A stretch of DNA of 64,000 nt from Algorimicrobium algoritergicola (GCF_008086165.1 NZ_VSKL01000005.1:1-64000), one strand, 5' to 3'. Counted from the first letter of the stretch, positions 26,571 through 36,468 are shown. The notes: a model not told the origin generated them from the letters alone. A program made the numbers and translations.

Positions 26571-27569
26571 ATGCAAAAGATAACCAAAGAAGTATACCTA
26601 AAGTGGTATGAGGACATGTATTTCTGGAGAAAGTTTGAAGACAAACTAGCAGCCGTTTACATTCAACAAAAAGTAAGAGGATTTCTTCATTTATATAATG
26701 GTCAAGAGGCCATATTAGCAGGCGCTTTGCATGCTATGGATTTAACCAAAGATAAAATGATAACTGCGTATAGAAATCACGTTCAGCCAATTGGTATGGG
26801 TGTGGATCCTAAACGTGTTATGGCGGAACTATATGGTAAAGCAACAGGTACCTCTCAAGGATTAGGTGGCTCCATGCATATTTTTTCAAAAGAACACCGT
26901 TTTTATGGTGGTCACGGTATTGTTGGTGGTCAAATTCCGTTAGGTGCAGGTATTGCATTTGGTGATAAGTATCATGACCGTGATGCCGTTACACTATGTT
27001 GTTTTGGTGATGGTGCTGCAAGACAAGGTTCACTTCACGAAACCTTCAACATGGCTATGCTTTGGAAATTGCCAGTTGTTTTTGTTTGTGAAAATAATGG
27101 CTATGCTATGGGAACATCTGTTGAACGTACAGCAAACCATACAGATATTTGGAAGCTTGGTTTAGGTTATGAAATGCCTTGCGGACCAGTAGATGGTATG
27201 AATCCAATAAAAGTAGCTGAAGCTTTTGATGAAGCTATTCAGCGCGCTAGACGTGGAGATGGCCCTACATTTTTAGAGCTTAAAACGTATCGTTATAGAG
27301 GGCATTCCATGAGTGATGCGCAGCATTATAGAACCAAAGATGAGGTTGCCGAATACAAGAAAATTGATCCAATTACGCAAGTAAAAGAAATTATTCTTGA
27401 TAAGAAATACGCTACCGAAGCAGAGATTAAAGCAATTGATAAACGTGTGAGAGCTTTAGTGGACGAATGTGAAAAGTTTGCTGAAGATTCGCCGTATCCA
27501 GAAAAGAACGTGATGTACGACGCTGTTTACGATCAAGAAGATTACCCATTCATACAACATAAAATATAA
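26571..27569 (+). CDS. pdhA: Pyruvate dehydrogenase E1 component, alpha subunit
   Basis: A 332-residue thiamine-diphosphate enzyme subunit. The ThDP/Mg motif begins GDGAARQG and ends about 30 residues later in VCENNGYAMGT. The phosphorylation-loop-like segment YRYRGHSMSDAQHYRTKDE matches E1-alpha. It decarboxylates pyruvate and acetylates the lipoyl groups of E2 together with a beta subunit. No beta gene is present here; only E2 follows, three bases downstream. Confidence 0.95.
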   Translation: MQKITKEVYLKWYEDMYFWRKFEDKLAAVYIQQKVRGFLHLYNGQEAILAGALHAMDLTKDKMITAYRNHVQPIGMGVDPKRVMAELYGKATGTSQGLGGSMHIFSKEHRFYGGHGIVGGQIPLGAGIAFGDKYHDRDAVTLCCFGDGAARQGSLHETFNMAMLWKLPVVFVCENNGYAMGTSVERTANHTDIWKLGLGYEMPCGPVDGMNPIKVAEAFDEAIQRARRGDGPTFLELKTYRYRGHSMSDAQHYRTKDEVAEYKKIDPITQVKEIILDKKYATEAEIKAIDKRVRALVDECEKFAEDSPYPEKNVMYDAVYDQEDYPFIQHKI

Positions 27570-27572
27570 ACA

Positions 27573-29276
27573 ATGGCTCAAATTATAAACATGCCACGCT
27601 TAAGCGATACCATGGAAGAAGGTACCGTTGCCACGTGGTTGAAGCAAGTTGGAGATAAGATAGAAGAAGGAGATATCCTTGCTGAAATTGAAACTGATAA
27701 AGCCACCATGGAATTTGAATCGTTTCACGAGGGCACCTTATTACATATTGGTGTTCAAGAAGGTGAAACCACTAAAGTAGATGAACTTTTAGCTATTATT
27801 GGCGAGGAAGGTGAAGATATTTCAGATCTGTTAAAAGGAGATTCAAAAGCCAAAAAAGAAGCAGATACATCTGAAGATGCGGATGCAGACGATGACGAAT
27901 CTGAAAATGATTCAGAGGATAAATCTGAAGAAAAAGATACGGAAGATTCTTCGAAAGACGATACAAGTGAAGAGACTGAATTGCCAGAAGGTGTAATCGT
28001 TGTTACCATGCCGCGATTAAGTGATACCATGGAAGAAGGGACTGTTGCTACGTGGTTGAAAAAAATTGGTGATACGGTTGAAGAAGGTGAAATTTTAGCA
28101 GAAATTGAAACTGACAAAGCCACTATGGAATTTGAATCCTTTCAATCTGGTACTTTATTACATATAGGTTTAGATGAAGGCGAAACGGCAAAAGTGGATG
28201 CCCTTTTAGCTATTATTGGACCAAAAGGAACGGATGTTTCAGCTATTGCTAAAAACTTTAAAACTGAAGATGATTCAGATAAAAAAGAAGACAAGCCTAA
28301 AGTAGAAAAATCAGAATCTAAAAAAGAAGATAAAAAAGAATCAAAATCCGATTCGAAAAAAGAAGCAACTGCTTCTTCAGGCACAAATAATACAGTTTCA
28401 AAATCAGCATCAAACGCTTCTGGACGTGTGTTCATTTCGCCATTAGCTAAAAAAATGGCTGAAGAACGCGGTATTGATATTTCACAAATAACAGGATCTG
28501 CCGAAAATGGCCGTATTGTAAAACGCGATGTCGAGAACTTCAAACCTGGAGCAACGTCTTCAGCCGCTGTTGGAAAATTTGTACCAACCGGTGAAGAGGA
28601 TTTTGATGAGGTGAAACATTCGCAAATGCGTAAAATAATAGCCAAGCGTTTAGCAGAATCTAAATTTACGGCACCACATTACTATTTAAATGTGGAGTTT
28701 GATATGGAGAATGCTATGGCGTTCCGTGGGCAATACAATTCTATTCCGGACACAAAAATTTCATACAATGATATTATTGTGAAGGCTTGTGCCTTGGCAT
28801 TAAAGAAACATCCGCAGGTAAATTCACAATGGTTTGATGATAAAATGAAACTAAATAATCACGTTCATATTGGTGTTGCTGTTGCTGTTCCAGACGGATT
28901 AGTGGTGCCAGTTGTGCGTTTTGCAAATGAGCAATCCTTACCTCAAATTGGCGCTGCGGTTAGAGAATATGCAGGAAAAGCGAAAAACAAAAAACTTACA
29001 CCTCAAGAAATGGAAGGCAGTACGTTTACCATTTCTAATTTGGGAATGTTTGGAATTGAAAGCTTTACATCTATTATCAATCAACCAAACTCTGCTATTT
29101 TATCTGTTGGAGCTATATTAGAAAAGCCGGTTGTAAAAAATGGTCAAGTAGTTGTAGGAAACACAATGAAGTTAACCATGGCTTGCGATCACAGAACGGT
29201 TGATGGTGCTACAGGATCAGAATTTCTTTTAACCTTAAAAGGTTATATTGAGAATCCAATAACCATGTTAGTGTAA
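27573..29276 (+). CDS. pdhC: Pyruvate dehydrogenase E2 (dihydrolipoamide acetyltransferase)
   Basis: A 567-residue E2 with two lipoyl domains (about 1-77 and 143-220), each with ETDKATMEF; the first lipoyl Lys is K43. The linker between them (about 90-140) is strongly acidic (Asp, Glu, Ser), and the second linker is Lys/Ser-rich. A peripheral subunit-binding domain follows (about 290-325, FISPLAKKMAEERGID). The catalytic core ends with DHRTVDGA, whose His and Asp are the acyltransferase residues. It transfers acetyl to CoA and forms the complex core. It is co-transcribed with pdhA and closed by a terminator. Confidence 0.96.
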   Translation: MAQIINMPRLSDTMEEGTVATWLKQVGDKIEEGDILAEIETDKATMEFESFHEGTLLHIGVQEGETTKVDELLAIIGEEGEDISDLLKGDSKAKKEADTSEDADADDDESENDSEDKSEEKDTEDSSKDDTSEETELPEGVIVVTMPRLSDTMEEGTVATWLKKIGDTVEEGEILAEIETDKATMEFESFQSGTLLHIGLDEGETAKVDALLAIIGPKGTDVSAIAKNFKTEDDSDKKEDKPKVEKSESKKEDKKESKSDSKKEATASSGTNNTVSKSASNASGRVFISPLAKKMAEERGIDISQITGSAENGRIVKRDVENFKPGATSSAAVGKFVPTGEEDFDEVKHSQMRKIIAKRLAESKFTAPHYYLNVEFDMENAMAFRGQYNSIPDTKISYNDIIVKACALALKKHPQVNSQWFDDKMKLNNHVHIGVAVAVPDGLVVPVVRFANEQSLPQIGAAVREYAGKAKNKKLTPQEMEGSTFTISNLGMFGIESFTSIINQPNSAILSVGAILEKPVVKNGQVVVGNTMKLTMACDHRTVDGATGSEFLLTLKGYIENPITMLV

Positions 29277-29310
29277 TTTATATTTAAAAAGTATAACCTT
29301 ATATATTTAG

Positions 29311-29340
29311 AAAATCCTGCTAAACCAAGCAGGATTTTTT
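29311..29340 (+). terminator. pdhA-pdhC terminator
   Basis: An 11-bp stem (29311-29321 with 29328-29338), a 6-base loop and T-rich tail lie 34 bases after the pdhC stop. Confidence 0.92.
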
Positions 29341-29456
29341 TATATTTAAACTTTAATCAAAGTCAGATAATTTTATCGGCAGACATTTGATTTATTTCAA
29401 GGAAACAAGCCTGCTTGAAGCATTTGCTTCCAAGGCTATCATTAATGGAAACAGTT

Positions 29457-29470
29457 CCGATATGTATCGG
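29457..29470. repeat. Short palindrome CCGATA-TG-TATCGG
   Basis: A 14-base near-perfect palindrome in the gap before the M28 peptidase gene. A close relative occurs at 58748-58767, which suggests a dispersed short repeat. The surrounding bases 29341-29521 otherwise show no gene. Confidence 0.5.
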
Positions 29471-29521
29471 GATGGCAAATAAAAAACGAGTCTGTTAAAG
29501 GCAGGCAATAAAAATTAACAC

Positions 29522-30487
29522 ATGAAAAAGCTCATCTTATTATTTGTTGCTATCAGTATTTTTAGCTGTAAAACAAAACAAGAAAATCAACAAGTTAAAA
29601 CTGTTGAAAATATTACTATAACAGCTAGTGAGGTAAAGGAAACCGTTTCCTTCTTGGCATCCGATGATCAAATGGGTCGTGGTACAGGTAGTGTTGGAAT
29701 TGACGTTTCTGCAAATTATATTGAAAAGCAATTAAAAGAATTTGGCATCAACCCTTATTATGATACTTATCGCGATCATTTTAAAGTTCAAGAAATGGAT
29801 GCCTATAATGTTGTAGGTTTTTTAGAAGGTACAGATGCAACGCTAAAAAATGAAATCATTATCATTGGTGCGCATTATGATCATATTGGGACTAAAGCAA
29901 ATAGGATTGAATCTGATTCAATTGCTAATGGCGCCAATGACAATGCAGCTGGAACGTCTTCTGTTTTGGCCATGGCACGCTATTTTGGAGCTAAAAAAAC
30001 GAATAAACGTAGTTTGATGTTTGTATTGTTTTCGGCTGAAGAAATGGGCTTATTAGGTTCTAAACATTTAGCAAATAGACTCAAAGGTGAAAATGCTAAT
30101 TTATACACAGTTGTAAATATGGAAATGATTGGTGTGCCTTTTAAAGATCGTGACTATGTGGCTTTTGTAACAGGTTATGGTAAGTCCAATATGGCTGAAA
30201 AAATTAACGGTTATATTGGATCTAATTTTTTAGGAGAATCTGAAGTAGCTAAACAATATAACTTATTTAAGGCATCAGATAATTATCCGTTTTATGAAGT
30301 ATTTAAAATGCCTTCACATACTATTTCGTCTTGCGATTTATCAAATTATGATTTCTACCATCACGTAGGTGACGAAATAGATAAATTGGATTATGACCAC
30401 ATGGCTAGTTTAATTAATCAATTGATTCCAGGTATTGAAAAAATGAGTAATACGGCAACCCAAGAAATTAAAATGAACGATGAGTAA
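29522..30487 (+). CDS. M28 family metallopeptidase, lipoprotein
   Basis: A 321-residue exported peptidase with lipobox FSC (Cys16). The M28 zinc motifs are IIGAHYDHIG (His ligand and Asp), NGANDNAAG (bridging Asp), SAEEMGLLG (catalytic Glu and Glu ligand), NMEMIG (Glu in place of the more usual Asp) and the C-terminal YHHVGDE His. It would cut peptides or release N-terminal amino acids at the cell envelope. The last eight bases overlap the next gene, implying co-translation with the short-chain dehydrogenase. Confidence 0.92.
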   Translation: MKKLILLFVAISIFSCKTKQENQQVKTVENITITASEVKETVSFLASDDQMGRGTGSVGIDVSANYIEKQLKEFGINPYYDTYRDHFKVQEMDAYNVVGFLEGTDATLKNEIIIIGAHYDHIGTKANRIESDSIANGANDNAAGTSSVLAMARYFGAKKTNKRSLMFVLFSAEEMGLLGSKHLANRLKGENANLYTVVNMEMIGVPFKDRDYVAFVTGYGKSNMAEKINGYIGSNFLGESEVAKQYNLFKASDNYPFYEVFKMPSHTISSCDLSNYDFYHHVGDEIDKLDYDHMASLINQLIPGIEKMSNTATQEIKMNDE

Positions 30488-31163
30488 AAACGTTATAATT
30501 ACGGGAACAAGTAGAGGAATTGGGTTTGAATTAGTCAAGCAATTTTCAGAAAAAGGCTATCAAGTTTTAGCATTATCAAGAAATGCAAAACCCATTTTAG
30601 ACTTAAAGCTACCTAATGTAACGGCTTTTCCTTTCGATTTATCAAAAAAAGCCGACTTCCATAAAGTAGAAACGTTTGTGAAAAATGAATGGAACCACGT
30701 CGATATTCTAATTAATAATGCGGGTGCACTACTTAATAAACCCTTTTCTGAAACCACATTGGAAGATTTTGAATTCGTTTATAAAACCAATGTTTTTGGT
30801 GTAGCGGAAATGACACGTGTTATTCTTCCGTTTATGAAGAGTCAAAGTCATGTGCTAACTATCAGTTCTATGGGCGGCGTTCAAGGTAGCATGAAATTTC
30901 CAGGCCTAGCAGCTTATAGCTCCAGCAAAGGTGCCGTTATAACATTAACTGAATTATGGGCAGAGGAGTATAAAGAAACGGGTATCTGTTTTAATGTTTT
31001 AGCATTGGGTGCTGTACAAACCGAAATGCTTGAAGAAGCATTCCCAGGATTTGAAGTGCCCATGACACCAAAATCTATGGCAAATTATATTTTTGACTTT
31101 TCTACAACCGGTCAAAAACACTATAACGGAAAACTTTTACAAGTATCCAATTCTACGCCATAA
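30480..31163 (+). CDS. Short-chain dehydrogenase/reductase
   Basis: A 227-residue classical SDR. The cofactor motif TGTSRGIG is at about residues 8-15, NNAG near 80, the catalytic Ser in SSMGG near 128, and the Tyr-Lys pair in YSSSKG near 145-149. The substrate is not predictable. The start codon lies within the end of the peptidase gene (8-base overlap), so expression is coupled, although the two functions have no obvious link. Confidence 0.92.
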   Translation: MSKNVIITGTSRGIGFELVKQFSEKGYQVLALSRNAKPILDLKLPNVTAFPFDLSKKADFHKVETFVKNEWNHVDILINNAGALLNKPFSETTLEDFEFVYKTNVFGVAEMTRVILPFMKSQSHVLTISSMGGVQGSMKFPGLAAYSSSKGAVITLTELWAEEYKETGICFNVLALGAVQTEMLEEAFPGFEVPMTPKSMANYIFDFSTTGQKHYNGKLLQVSNSTP

Positions 31164-31317
31164 AATTCTTTATATCAGAATATTGAACGTTTTGTTTAAC
31201 GTTTGCTTAAGAGTTTTTCTTACTGAACATACCATTTAAAGTAATTATTTGGCACTTTGTAGAATAAATTTTTAGTAAAGAATAAATAGTGCTTCATTTG
31301 ATTAAATATTAATTATT

Positions 31318-34300
31318 ATGAAGGAAAATCAACTATTCAAAGGCTTAATGATGAGCCTAATTTTCATGACTTGTGTACTACAAACTACAGCACAAGTTTT
31401 TCAACGCGCGGAAGCGGTTTCTGGTTTAGGAAACCTTGAACAAAATAGTGGTGTTGCAGTTGCAGATTACAATGGAGATAATGCTATGGATATTTTTGTA
31501 GTAGCAGAAGCCATCGATGTAAATGGTATTGAACGTACACATAGTAAATTATTTAAAAATAATAACGACGGTTCTTTTACAGATGTAACGGTAGCTGTTG
31601 GTTTAAATAATATGTTAATTACAGATTACAGTCAAAATGGTGTATTTTATAGCTTTGACGGATTTAAACAAGGTGCTTTTTGGGGGGATTATAACAATGA
31701 TGGTTTTCCAGACTTGTTTATAACCAACACCTTTAATGTGTTATTATATCAAAATAATGGCGATGGTACATTTTCTGATATTACTGCCACCGCTGGATTT
31801 AATTTAGCTACTACCTGTCAGTATATGGGAGCTACTTGGTTTGATTATGATAACGATGGGTTTTTAGATATCTATATTAATGATTGGGGTGGATGTTCTT
31901 CCAACCTGTTATATCATAATAATGCCGATGGGACATTTACTGATGTAACGGTTTCTACTGGAATTGCAGAAGTGACACCTAGAGAAAGTTTTACAGCCAT
32001 GCCTTTTGATTTTAATCAAGATGGGTTTATGGATTTATATGTCAGTAATGATTTTGATGAAATTAATTATTTGTACATCAATAATGGCGGTACAAGTTTT
32101 ACAGAACAAGCTAGTGCAGTTGGTTTAAATAATAATTTTGATGACATGGGTATTGCCATGGGAGATTATAATAATGATGGATTTTTTGATTTTTTCATTA
32201 CAGGAATAGATGAAACGGCCTTATTTACGAATTCAGGAACCAATACATTTACAGAGAATAGTTTAGCCAATAATATTGCTGGTAACGGATGGGCTTGGGG
32301 TACCAAGTTTGCTGATTTCGATTTAGATGGTGATGAAGATTTGTTTATTGCAAATGGATATACCTTCGAAAATAGAAATGCAGAGTATAATGTGTACTAT
32401 AAAAACAAATATGTTGAAGGGGATAATAATTTTGAAAATGCTACAATGGCATCAAATCTTCATGATTTAACAATTAGTATTGAAGCGGTTGATTTTGATT
32501 ATGACAATGATGGTGATTTAGATTTATATCTTACCAATAGTGATATCAACTCTTTTTTATATGAAAACACGTTATTAAATGTGGGTGACCCAAATCCGGT
32601 ACATTTCTTTAAATTGTCTTTAGAAGGAACAACCTCTAACAAAAGTGCTATTGGTACGGAAGTAACAATTACTACGGCTTCTGGGACTTTTAAGCGTTAC
32701 TTTAATGGAGTTGGATTTTTAGGTCAGAGCATCAAACCTGTTCATTTTGGATTAAATGCAGATACTCAAATTAGTGATGTTACTATTAAATGGCCTTCAG
32801 GGATTGTAGAATCGTATCAAAATATTGCTGCTGATTCTCATTTTAAAGCTACTGAAGGTGTTGGTATGGTTGATTTAATGATTTCACCAAGTGTTAAAAT
32901 ATTTGGTTGTACAGATCCAACATCATGTTCGTACAATCCGTCAGCAACAGTTGATGATGGTTCATGCACCTATTTGGCTTCTGATGTTATTACAGGTGCT
33001 ACTACAGTCGGTTTTTTAAGCGAAGAAACGTACACCTATCCGTTATCTGATCCAAGCTCTACACTATTATGGACTATAACAGGAGGAGAATTAGTTAGTG
33101 GTCAAGGAACAAATAGTTTTACTGTAAAATGGGGAATTAATGATTCAGGAAAAATAACTGTAAAAGAAACGAGTACCTTATGCTCTAGTCCAGTTATTGA
33201 ATTAGATGTGGATATCGTCATTTATGAAACTCCAGACAACGTATCCATTGCTAGACTTTGGAATGAGGCATTACTTGAAGCAATTAGAAAAGATTTTGCT
33301 AGACCAACCGTACACGCTAGAAATTTATTTCATTCCAGTGTTGCTATGTACGATACTTGGGCAATTTATGATAAAATTGAAAACCCTGGGAACGGACAAC
33401 ACGGTGATCCATATTTAGTAGGAAATACAGTGCATGGTTTTACGAGTACGCTTCAAGCTTTTACACCATTAGAAAGTAATACAGTGTCCGTTAATAAAGC
33501 AGTAAGCTACGCGATGTATAGATTATTGACGCATAGATTTCAAAATTCACCTGGTGTTTTTCAAACACAGCAGCGTTTTAATTTCTTAATGGATCAGTTG
33601 GGCTATAGCACTGGCGTGACATCTACAGATTATACTACAGGTAATGCAGCTGAATTAGGAAACTATATTGGCCAAATTCTAATAGATTACGGGAATTCTG
33701 ATGGCGCAAGAGAAGCTACAGGCTATGATAATGGATATTATCAGCCAATTAATCCACCGTTAGCGCCAGCTTATGAAGCTGTTTCATTAACGGATCCTAA
33801 TCGCTGGCAATCATTAAGTTTAGATACGTATATTGATCAAAGTGGAAATTTAATTGATGGGGATGTTATAAACTTTTTAAGTCCAGAATGGGGAGATGTT
33901 ACGCCATTTGCTATGACAAATGCAGATAATGATGTATTTCAACGTGATGGTGATGATTATAGTGTATACCACAATCCTGCAAATCCACCATATATTGATA
34001 ATACCAATACAAGTGTTTCAAGTGAAGCTTATAAATGGAACTTTTCATTGGTGTCAGTTTGGGGTTCTCATTTAGATCCAGCTGATGGTGTTATGCTAGA
34101 CATCTCGCCAGGTTCTATTGGAAATACACCTATTTCTTCATTTCCTACAGATTACACACAATACCCAACATTTTATAACCGTGTTAGTGGAGGCGATCCA
34201 GGGACAGGACGTAATTTAAATCCTGTAACTAATCAGCCTTACCAAGCACAAGTCGTGCCTCGTGGTGATTATACACGTGTGTTAGCCGAGTTCTGGGCAG

Positions 34301-35388
34301 ATGGTCCAGATTCTGAAACACCTCCAGGTCACTGGTTTACATTGTTAAATCATGTATCTGATAATCCATTATTGGAGAAAAAACTGAATGGAACAGGACC
34401 CGAATTAGTTCCTGTAGAATGGGATGTGAAATCGTATTTTATTTTAGGTGGTGCCATGCATGATGCGGCTATTACAGCTTGGAGTATAAAAGGATGGCAT
34501 GATTATATTCGTCCAATTTCAGCTATCCGTTATATGGCAGATTTAGGTCAAAGTTCAGATGATCAATTAGCTAGCTATAACCCGCAAGGTATTAAGCTCG
34601 AACCTGGTTTTGTTGAATTGGTAGAATCTGGCGATCCACTTGCTGGTGGTTTCGACCAAAATGTGGGTAAAATTAAATTATACTCATGGAAAGGTCCGGA
34701 CTTTGTAAGTAACACAGATACCGATACTGCTGGAGTAGGTTGGATTTTATCTGAAGATTGGTGGCCTTACCAAAGACCATCGTTTGTAACACCACCTTTT
34801 GCTGGTTTTATTTCAGGACATTCTACGTACTCAAGGGCTGCAGCTGAAGTTATGACCCTTATTACTGGAGATGAATATTTCCCTGGTGGAATGGGTGAGT
34901 TTGTAGCATATAAAAATGATTTTTTAGTTTTTGAAGAAGGTCCATCTGTGGATATTACCTTGCAATGGGCAACATATCGTGATGCATCAGATCAATGTAG
35001 TTTATCAAGAATCTGGGGAGGAATTCATCCACCAGCTGATGATATTCCAGGCCGTATAATTGGTGAAACTATTGGTATTGAAGCGTACAATTTTGCTATA
35101 CCTTACTTTAATGGTTCTACATTAGGAGTTGATAGTTTTGCTTTGAATACGTCAACTATTTATCCTAATCCAGTATCTTCTGGTGGTGCTATTAATATTA
35201 CCTATGCAAACCCAGATGATAACTATAAACTATATGATGTAAGTGGTCGTTCCATTACCCTATCTAATACACAGTATGATGGATTTAGTGGGAATGCTAG
35301 AATAACCATTCCTCCTTCAACAGCTACTGGAGTTTATATCCTATCTGGAAATAATTTTTCACAGAAAATCATTGTTAGTAGAAACTAA
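31318..35388 (+). CDS. Secreted FG-GAP/ASPIC - vanadium haloperoxidase-type fusion with T9SS sorting domain
   Basis: A 1356-residue surface protein with signal peptide (about 1-25). Residues about 40-420 carry at least seven FG-GAP/VCBS calcium loops of the form DYNNDGFPDL. An ASPIC/UnbV domain follows (about 440-515), then a Cys-rich SCSYNPSATVDDGSCTY module (about 540) and an Ig/PKD-like domain (about 555-635). Residues 640-1260 resemble vanadium-dependent haloperoxidase/PAP2 enzymes: KGWHDYIRP (about 1057) fits Kx6RP, SGHS (about 1166) is the His motif, and SRIWGGIHPPADD (about 1229) fits SRx5Hx3D. The C-terminus (YPNP to KIIVSRN) is a type A T9SS sorting signal. Either halide oxidation or phosphatase activity is possible. 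Confidence 0.87.
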   Translation: MKENQLFKGLMMSLIFMTCVLQTTAQVFQRAEAVSGLGNLEQNSGVAVADYNGDNAMDIFVVAEAIDVNGIERTHSKLFKNNNDGSFTDVTVAVGLNNMLITDYSQNGVFYSFDGFKQGAFWGDYNNDGFPDLFITNTFNVLLYQNNGDGTFSDITATAGFNLATTCQYMGATWFDYDNDGFLDIYINDWGGCSSNLLYHNNADGTFTDVTVSTGIAEVTPRESFTAMPFDFNQDGFMDLYVSNDFDEINYLYINNGGTSFTEQASAVGLNNNFDDMGIAMGDYNNDGFFDFFITGIDETALFTNSGTNTFTENSLANNIAGNGWAWGTKFADFDLDGDEDLFIANGYTFENRNAEYNVYYKNKYVEGDNNFENATMASNLHDLTISIEAVDFDYDNDGDLDLYLTNSDINSFLYENTLLNVGDPNPVHFFKLSLEGTTSNKSAIGTEVTITTASGTFKRYFNGVGFLGQSIKPVHFGLNADTQISDVTIKWPSGIVESYQNIAADSHFKATEGVGMVDLMISPSVKIFGCTDPTSCSYNPSATVDDGSCTYLASDVITGATTVGFLSEETYTYPLSDPSSTLLWTITGGELVSGQGTNSFTVKWGINDSGKITVKETSTLCSSPVIELDVDIVIYETPDNVSIARLWNEALLEAIRKDFARPTVHARNLFHSSVAMYDTWAIYDKIENPGNGQHGDPYLVGNTVHGFTSTLQAFTPLESNTVSVNKAVSYAMYRLLTHRFQNSPGVFQTQQRFNFLMDQLGYSTGVTSTDYTTGNAAELGNYIGQILIDYGNSDGAREATGYDNGYYQPINPPLAPAYEAVSLTDPNRWQSLSLDTYIDQSGNLIDGDVINFLSPEWGDVTPFAMTNADNDVFQRDGDDYSVYHNPANPPYIDNTNTSVSSEAYKWNFSLVSVWGSHLDPADGVMLDISPGSIGNTPISSFPTDYTQYPTFYNRVSGGDPGTGRNLNPVTNQPYQAQVVPRGDYTRVLAEFWADGPDSETPPGHWFTLLNHVSDNPLLEKKLNGTGPELVPVEWDVKSYFILGGAMHDAAITAWSIKGWHDYIRPISAIRYMADLGQSSDDQLASYNPQGIKLEPGFVELVESGDPLAGGFDQNVGKIKLYSWKGPDFVSNTDTDTAGVGWILSEDWWPYQRPSFVTPPFAGFISGHSTYSRAAAEVMTLITGDEYFPGGMGEFVAYKNDFLVFEEGPSVDITLQWATYRDASDQCSLSRIWGGIHPPADDIPGRIIGETIGIEAYNFAIPYFNGSTLGVDSFALNTSTIYPNPVSSGGAINITYANPDDNYKLYDVSGRSITLSNTQYDGFSGNARITIPPSTATGVYILSGNNFSQKIIVSRN

Positions 35389-35406
35389 TAAATTGATTTT
35401 ATATTT

Positions 35407-35445
35407 AAACAAAGAAGGCTGCATTTTGCAGCCTTCTTTGTTTTT
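35407..35445 (+). terminator. Terminator of the haloperoxidase fusion gene
   Basis: A 17-bp perfect stem (35407-35423 with 35427-35443) with a 3-base loop and T-run lies 19 bases after the stop codon, one of the strongest hairpins in the window. Confidence 0.95.
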
Positions 35446-35509
35446 AAGCAGGTTCTAAAAGACGTTTGCTTTTTATTGTTAAACATGCATGGGATTCTAT
35501 AAAAAATCA

Positions 35510-35517
35510 TAATTTTG
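35510..35517 (+). promoter_or_regulatory. ctlX -7 promoter box
   Basis: TAATTTTG fits TAnnTTTG. It overlaps a possible TTG start at 35515, so translation must begin further in, at the ATG pair at 35533/35536. No clear -33 box is seen. Confidence 0.5.
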
Positions 35518-35532
35518 CAATCCAAATACAGC

Positions 35533-36468
35533 ATGATGTCACAAACAACAAATACCATATTGATGATTCGCCCAGTTCATTTTAGAATGAATGAACAAAC
35601 AGCGGTAAACAATTATTTTCAGGAAGAAATAGATCTTAAAAACGCTGAAATTAATACGAAAGCGCAAGAAGAGTTTGATGCTTTTGTTAATAAACTGCGT
35701 GCTGTTGGTGTTTCGGTAATTGTAGAAAATGATATCAAGTCATTAAATGCACCAGATTCAATTTTTCCAAATAACTGGGTGAGCTTCCATGAAAATGGTG
35801 ATGTAGCACTTTACCCTATGTTTGCTAAAAACAGACGTGTGGAAAGACGTGAAGATATTCTTTTACGCTTGGAAGAAGCTGGCTTTAAAATTGAAAACAT
35901 TATTGACTACACAGAAGCAGAAAACGAAGGTGTATTTCTTGAAGGAACCGGAAGTCTGTTGTTGGATAGAACTAATAAAAAAGCCTATTGCGCATTATCG
36001 GCCAGAGCGGATGAAGATTTATTTATCGAGTTTTGTGAGGATTTTGATTATGCACCTATGTTGTTTACAGCATTTCAGACAGTAGAAGGAAAACGTTTAC
36101 CAATTTATCACACGAATGTGATGATGTGTCTAGCCGAAAAATTTGCCGTAATCTGTTTAGATAGCATAGATGATAAAAAAGAGCGTAAATCTATTGTAAA
36201 GAGCTTAAAAGAAGACGGAAAAAGTATTATTGCAATTACAGAAGCGCAAATGCATCAGTTTGCTGGAAACATGCTCCAGGTTCAAGGACATTTAAACCAG
36301 CGGTATTTAGTTATGAGCAAAGCAGCTCATGACAGTTTAACCGTTGCTCAAATAAACGAAATTGAAAAGCATTGTCCTATTTTATCAAGCTCGTTAGAAA
36401 CTATTGAAACGTGTGGAGGTGGAAGTGCACGTTGTATGATGGCCGAAGTGTTCTTGCCTAAAGCCTGA
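35533..36468 (+). CDS. ctlX: Citrulline/arginine-type hydrolase (amidinotransferase family)
   Basis: About 311 residues of the guanidine-modifying (amidinotransferase/arginine deiminase) superfamily, closest to CtlX, named for citrulline utilisation. Signatures are SIFPNNWVSFH, the LEGTGSLLLDR catalytic acid segment, ITEAQMHQFAGN with the catalytic His, and the C-terminal CGGGSARCMMAEVF with the nucleophilic Cys. It probably hydrolyses citrulline or a related ureido or guanidino compound. The start is placed at the ATG pair because the longer TTG start lies in the promoter box. Its stop is five bases from the stop of the convergent histidine kinase. Confidence 0.85.
   Translation: MMSQTTNTILMIRPVHFRMNEQTAVNNYFQEEIDLKNAEINTKAQEEFDAFVNKLRAVGVSVIVENDIKSLNAPDSIFPNNWVSFHENGDVALYPMFAKNRRVERREDILLRLEEAGFKIENIIDYTEAENEGVFLEGTGSLLLDRTNKKAYCALSARADEDLFIEFCEDFDYAPMLFTAFQTVEGKRLPIYHTNVMMCLAEKFAVICLDSIDDKKERKSIVKSLKEDGKSIIAITEAQMHQFAGNMLQVQGHLNQRYLVMSKAAHDSLTVAQINEIEKHCPILSSSLETIETCGGGSARCMMAEVFLPKA

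Noticed and set aside
28142-28645. 167-codon minus-strand frame opposite pdhC
   Set aside because: It mirrors the Ser/Lys/Asp linker and lipoyl region, which avoids stops on the other strand; the pdhC frame is certain.
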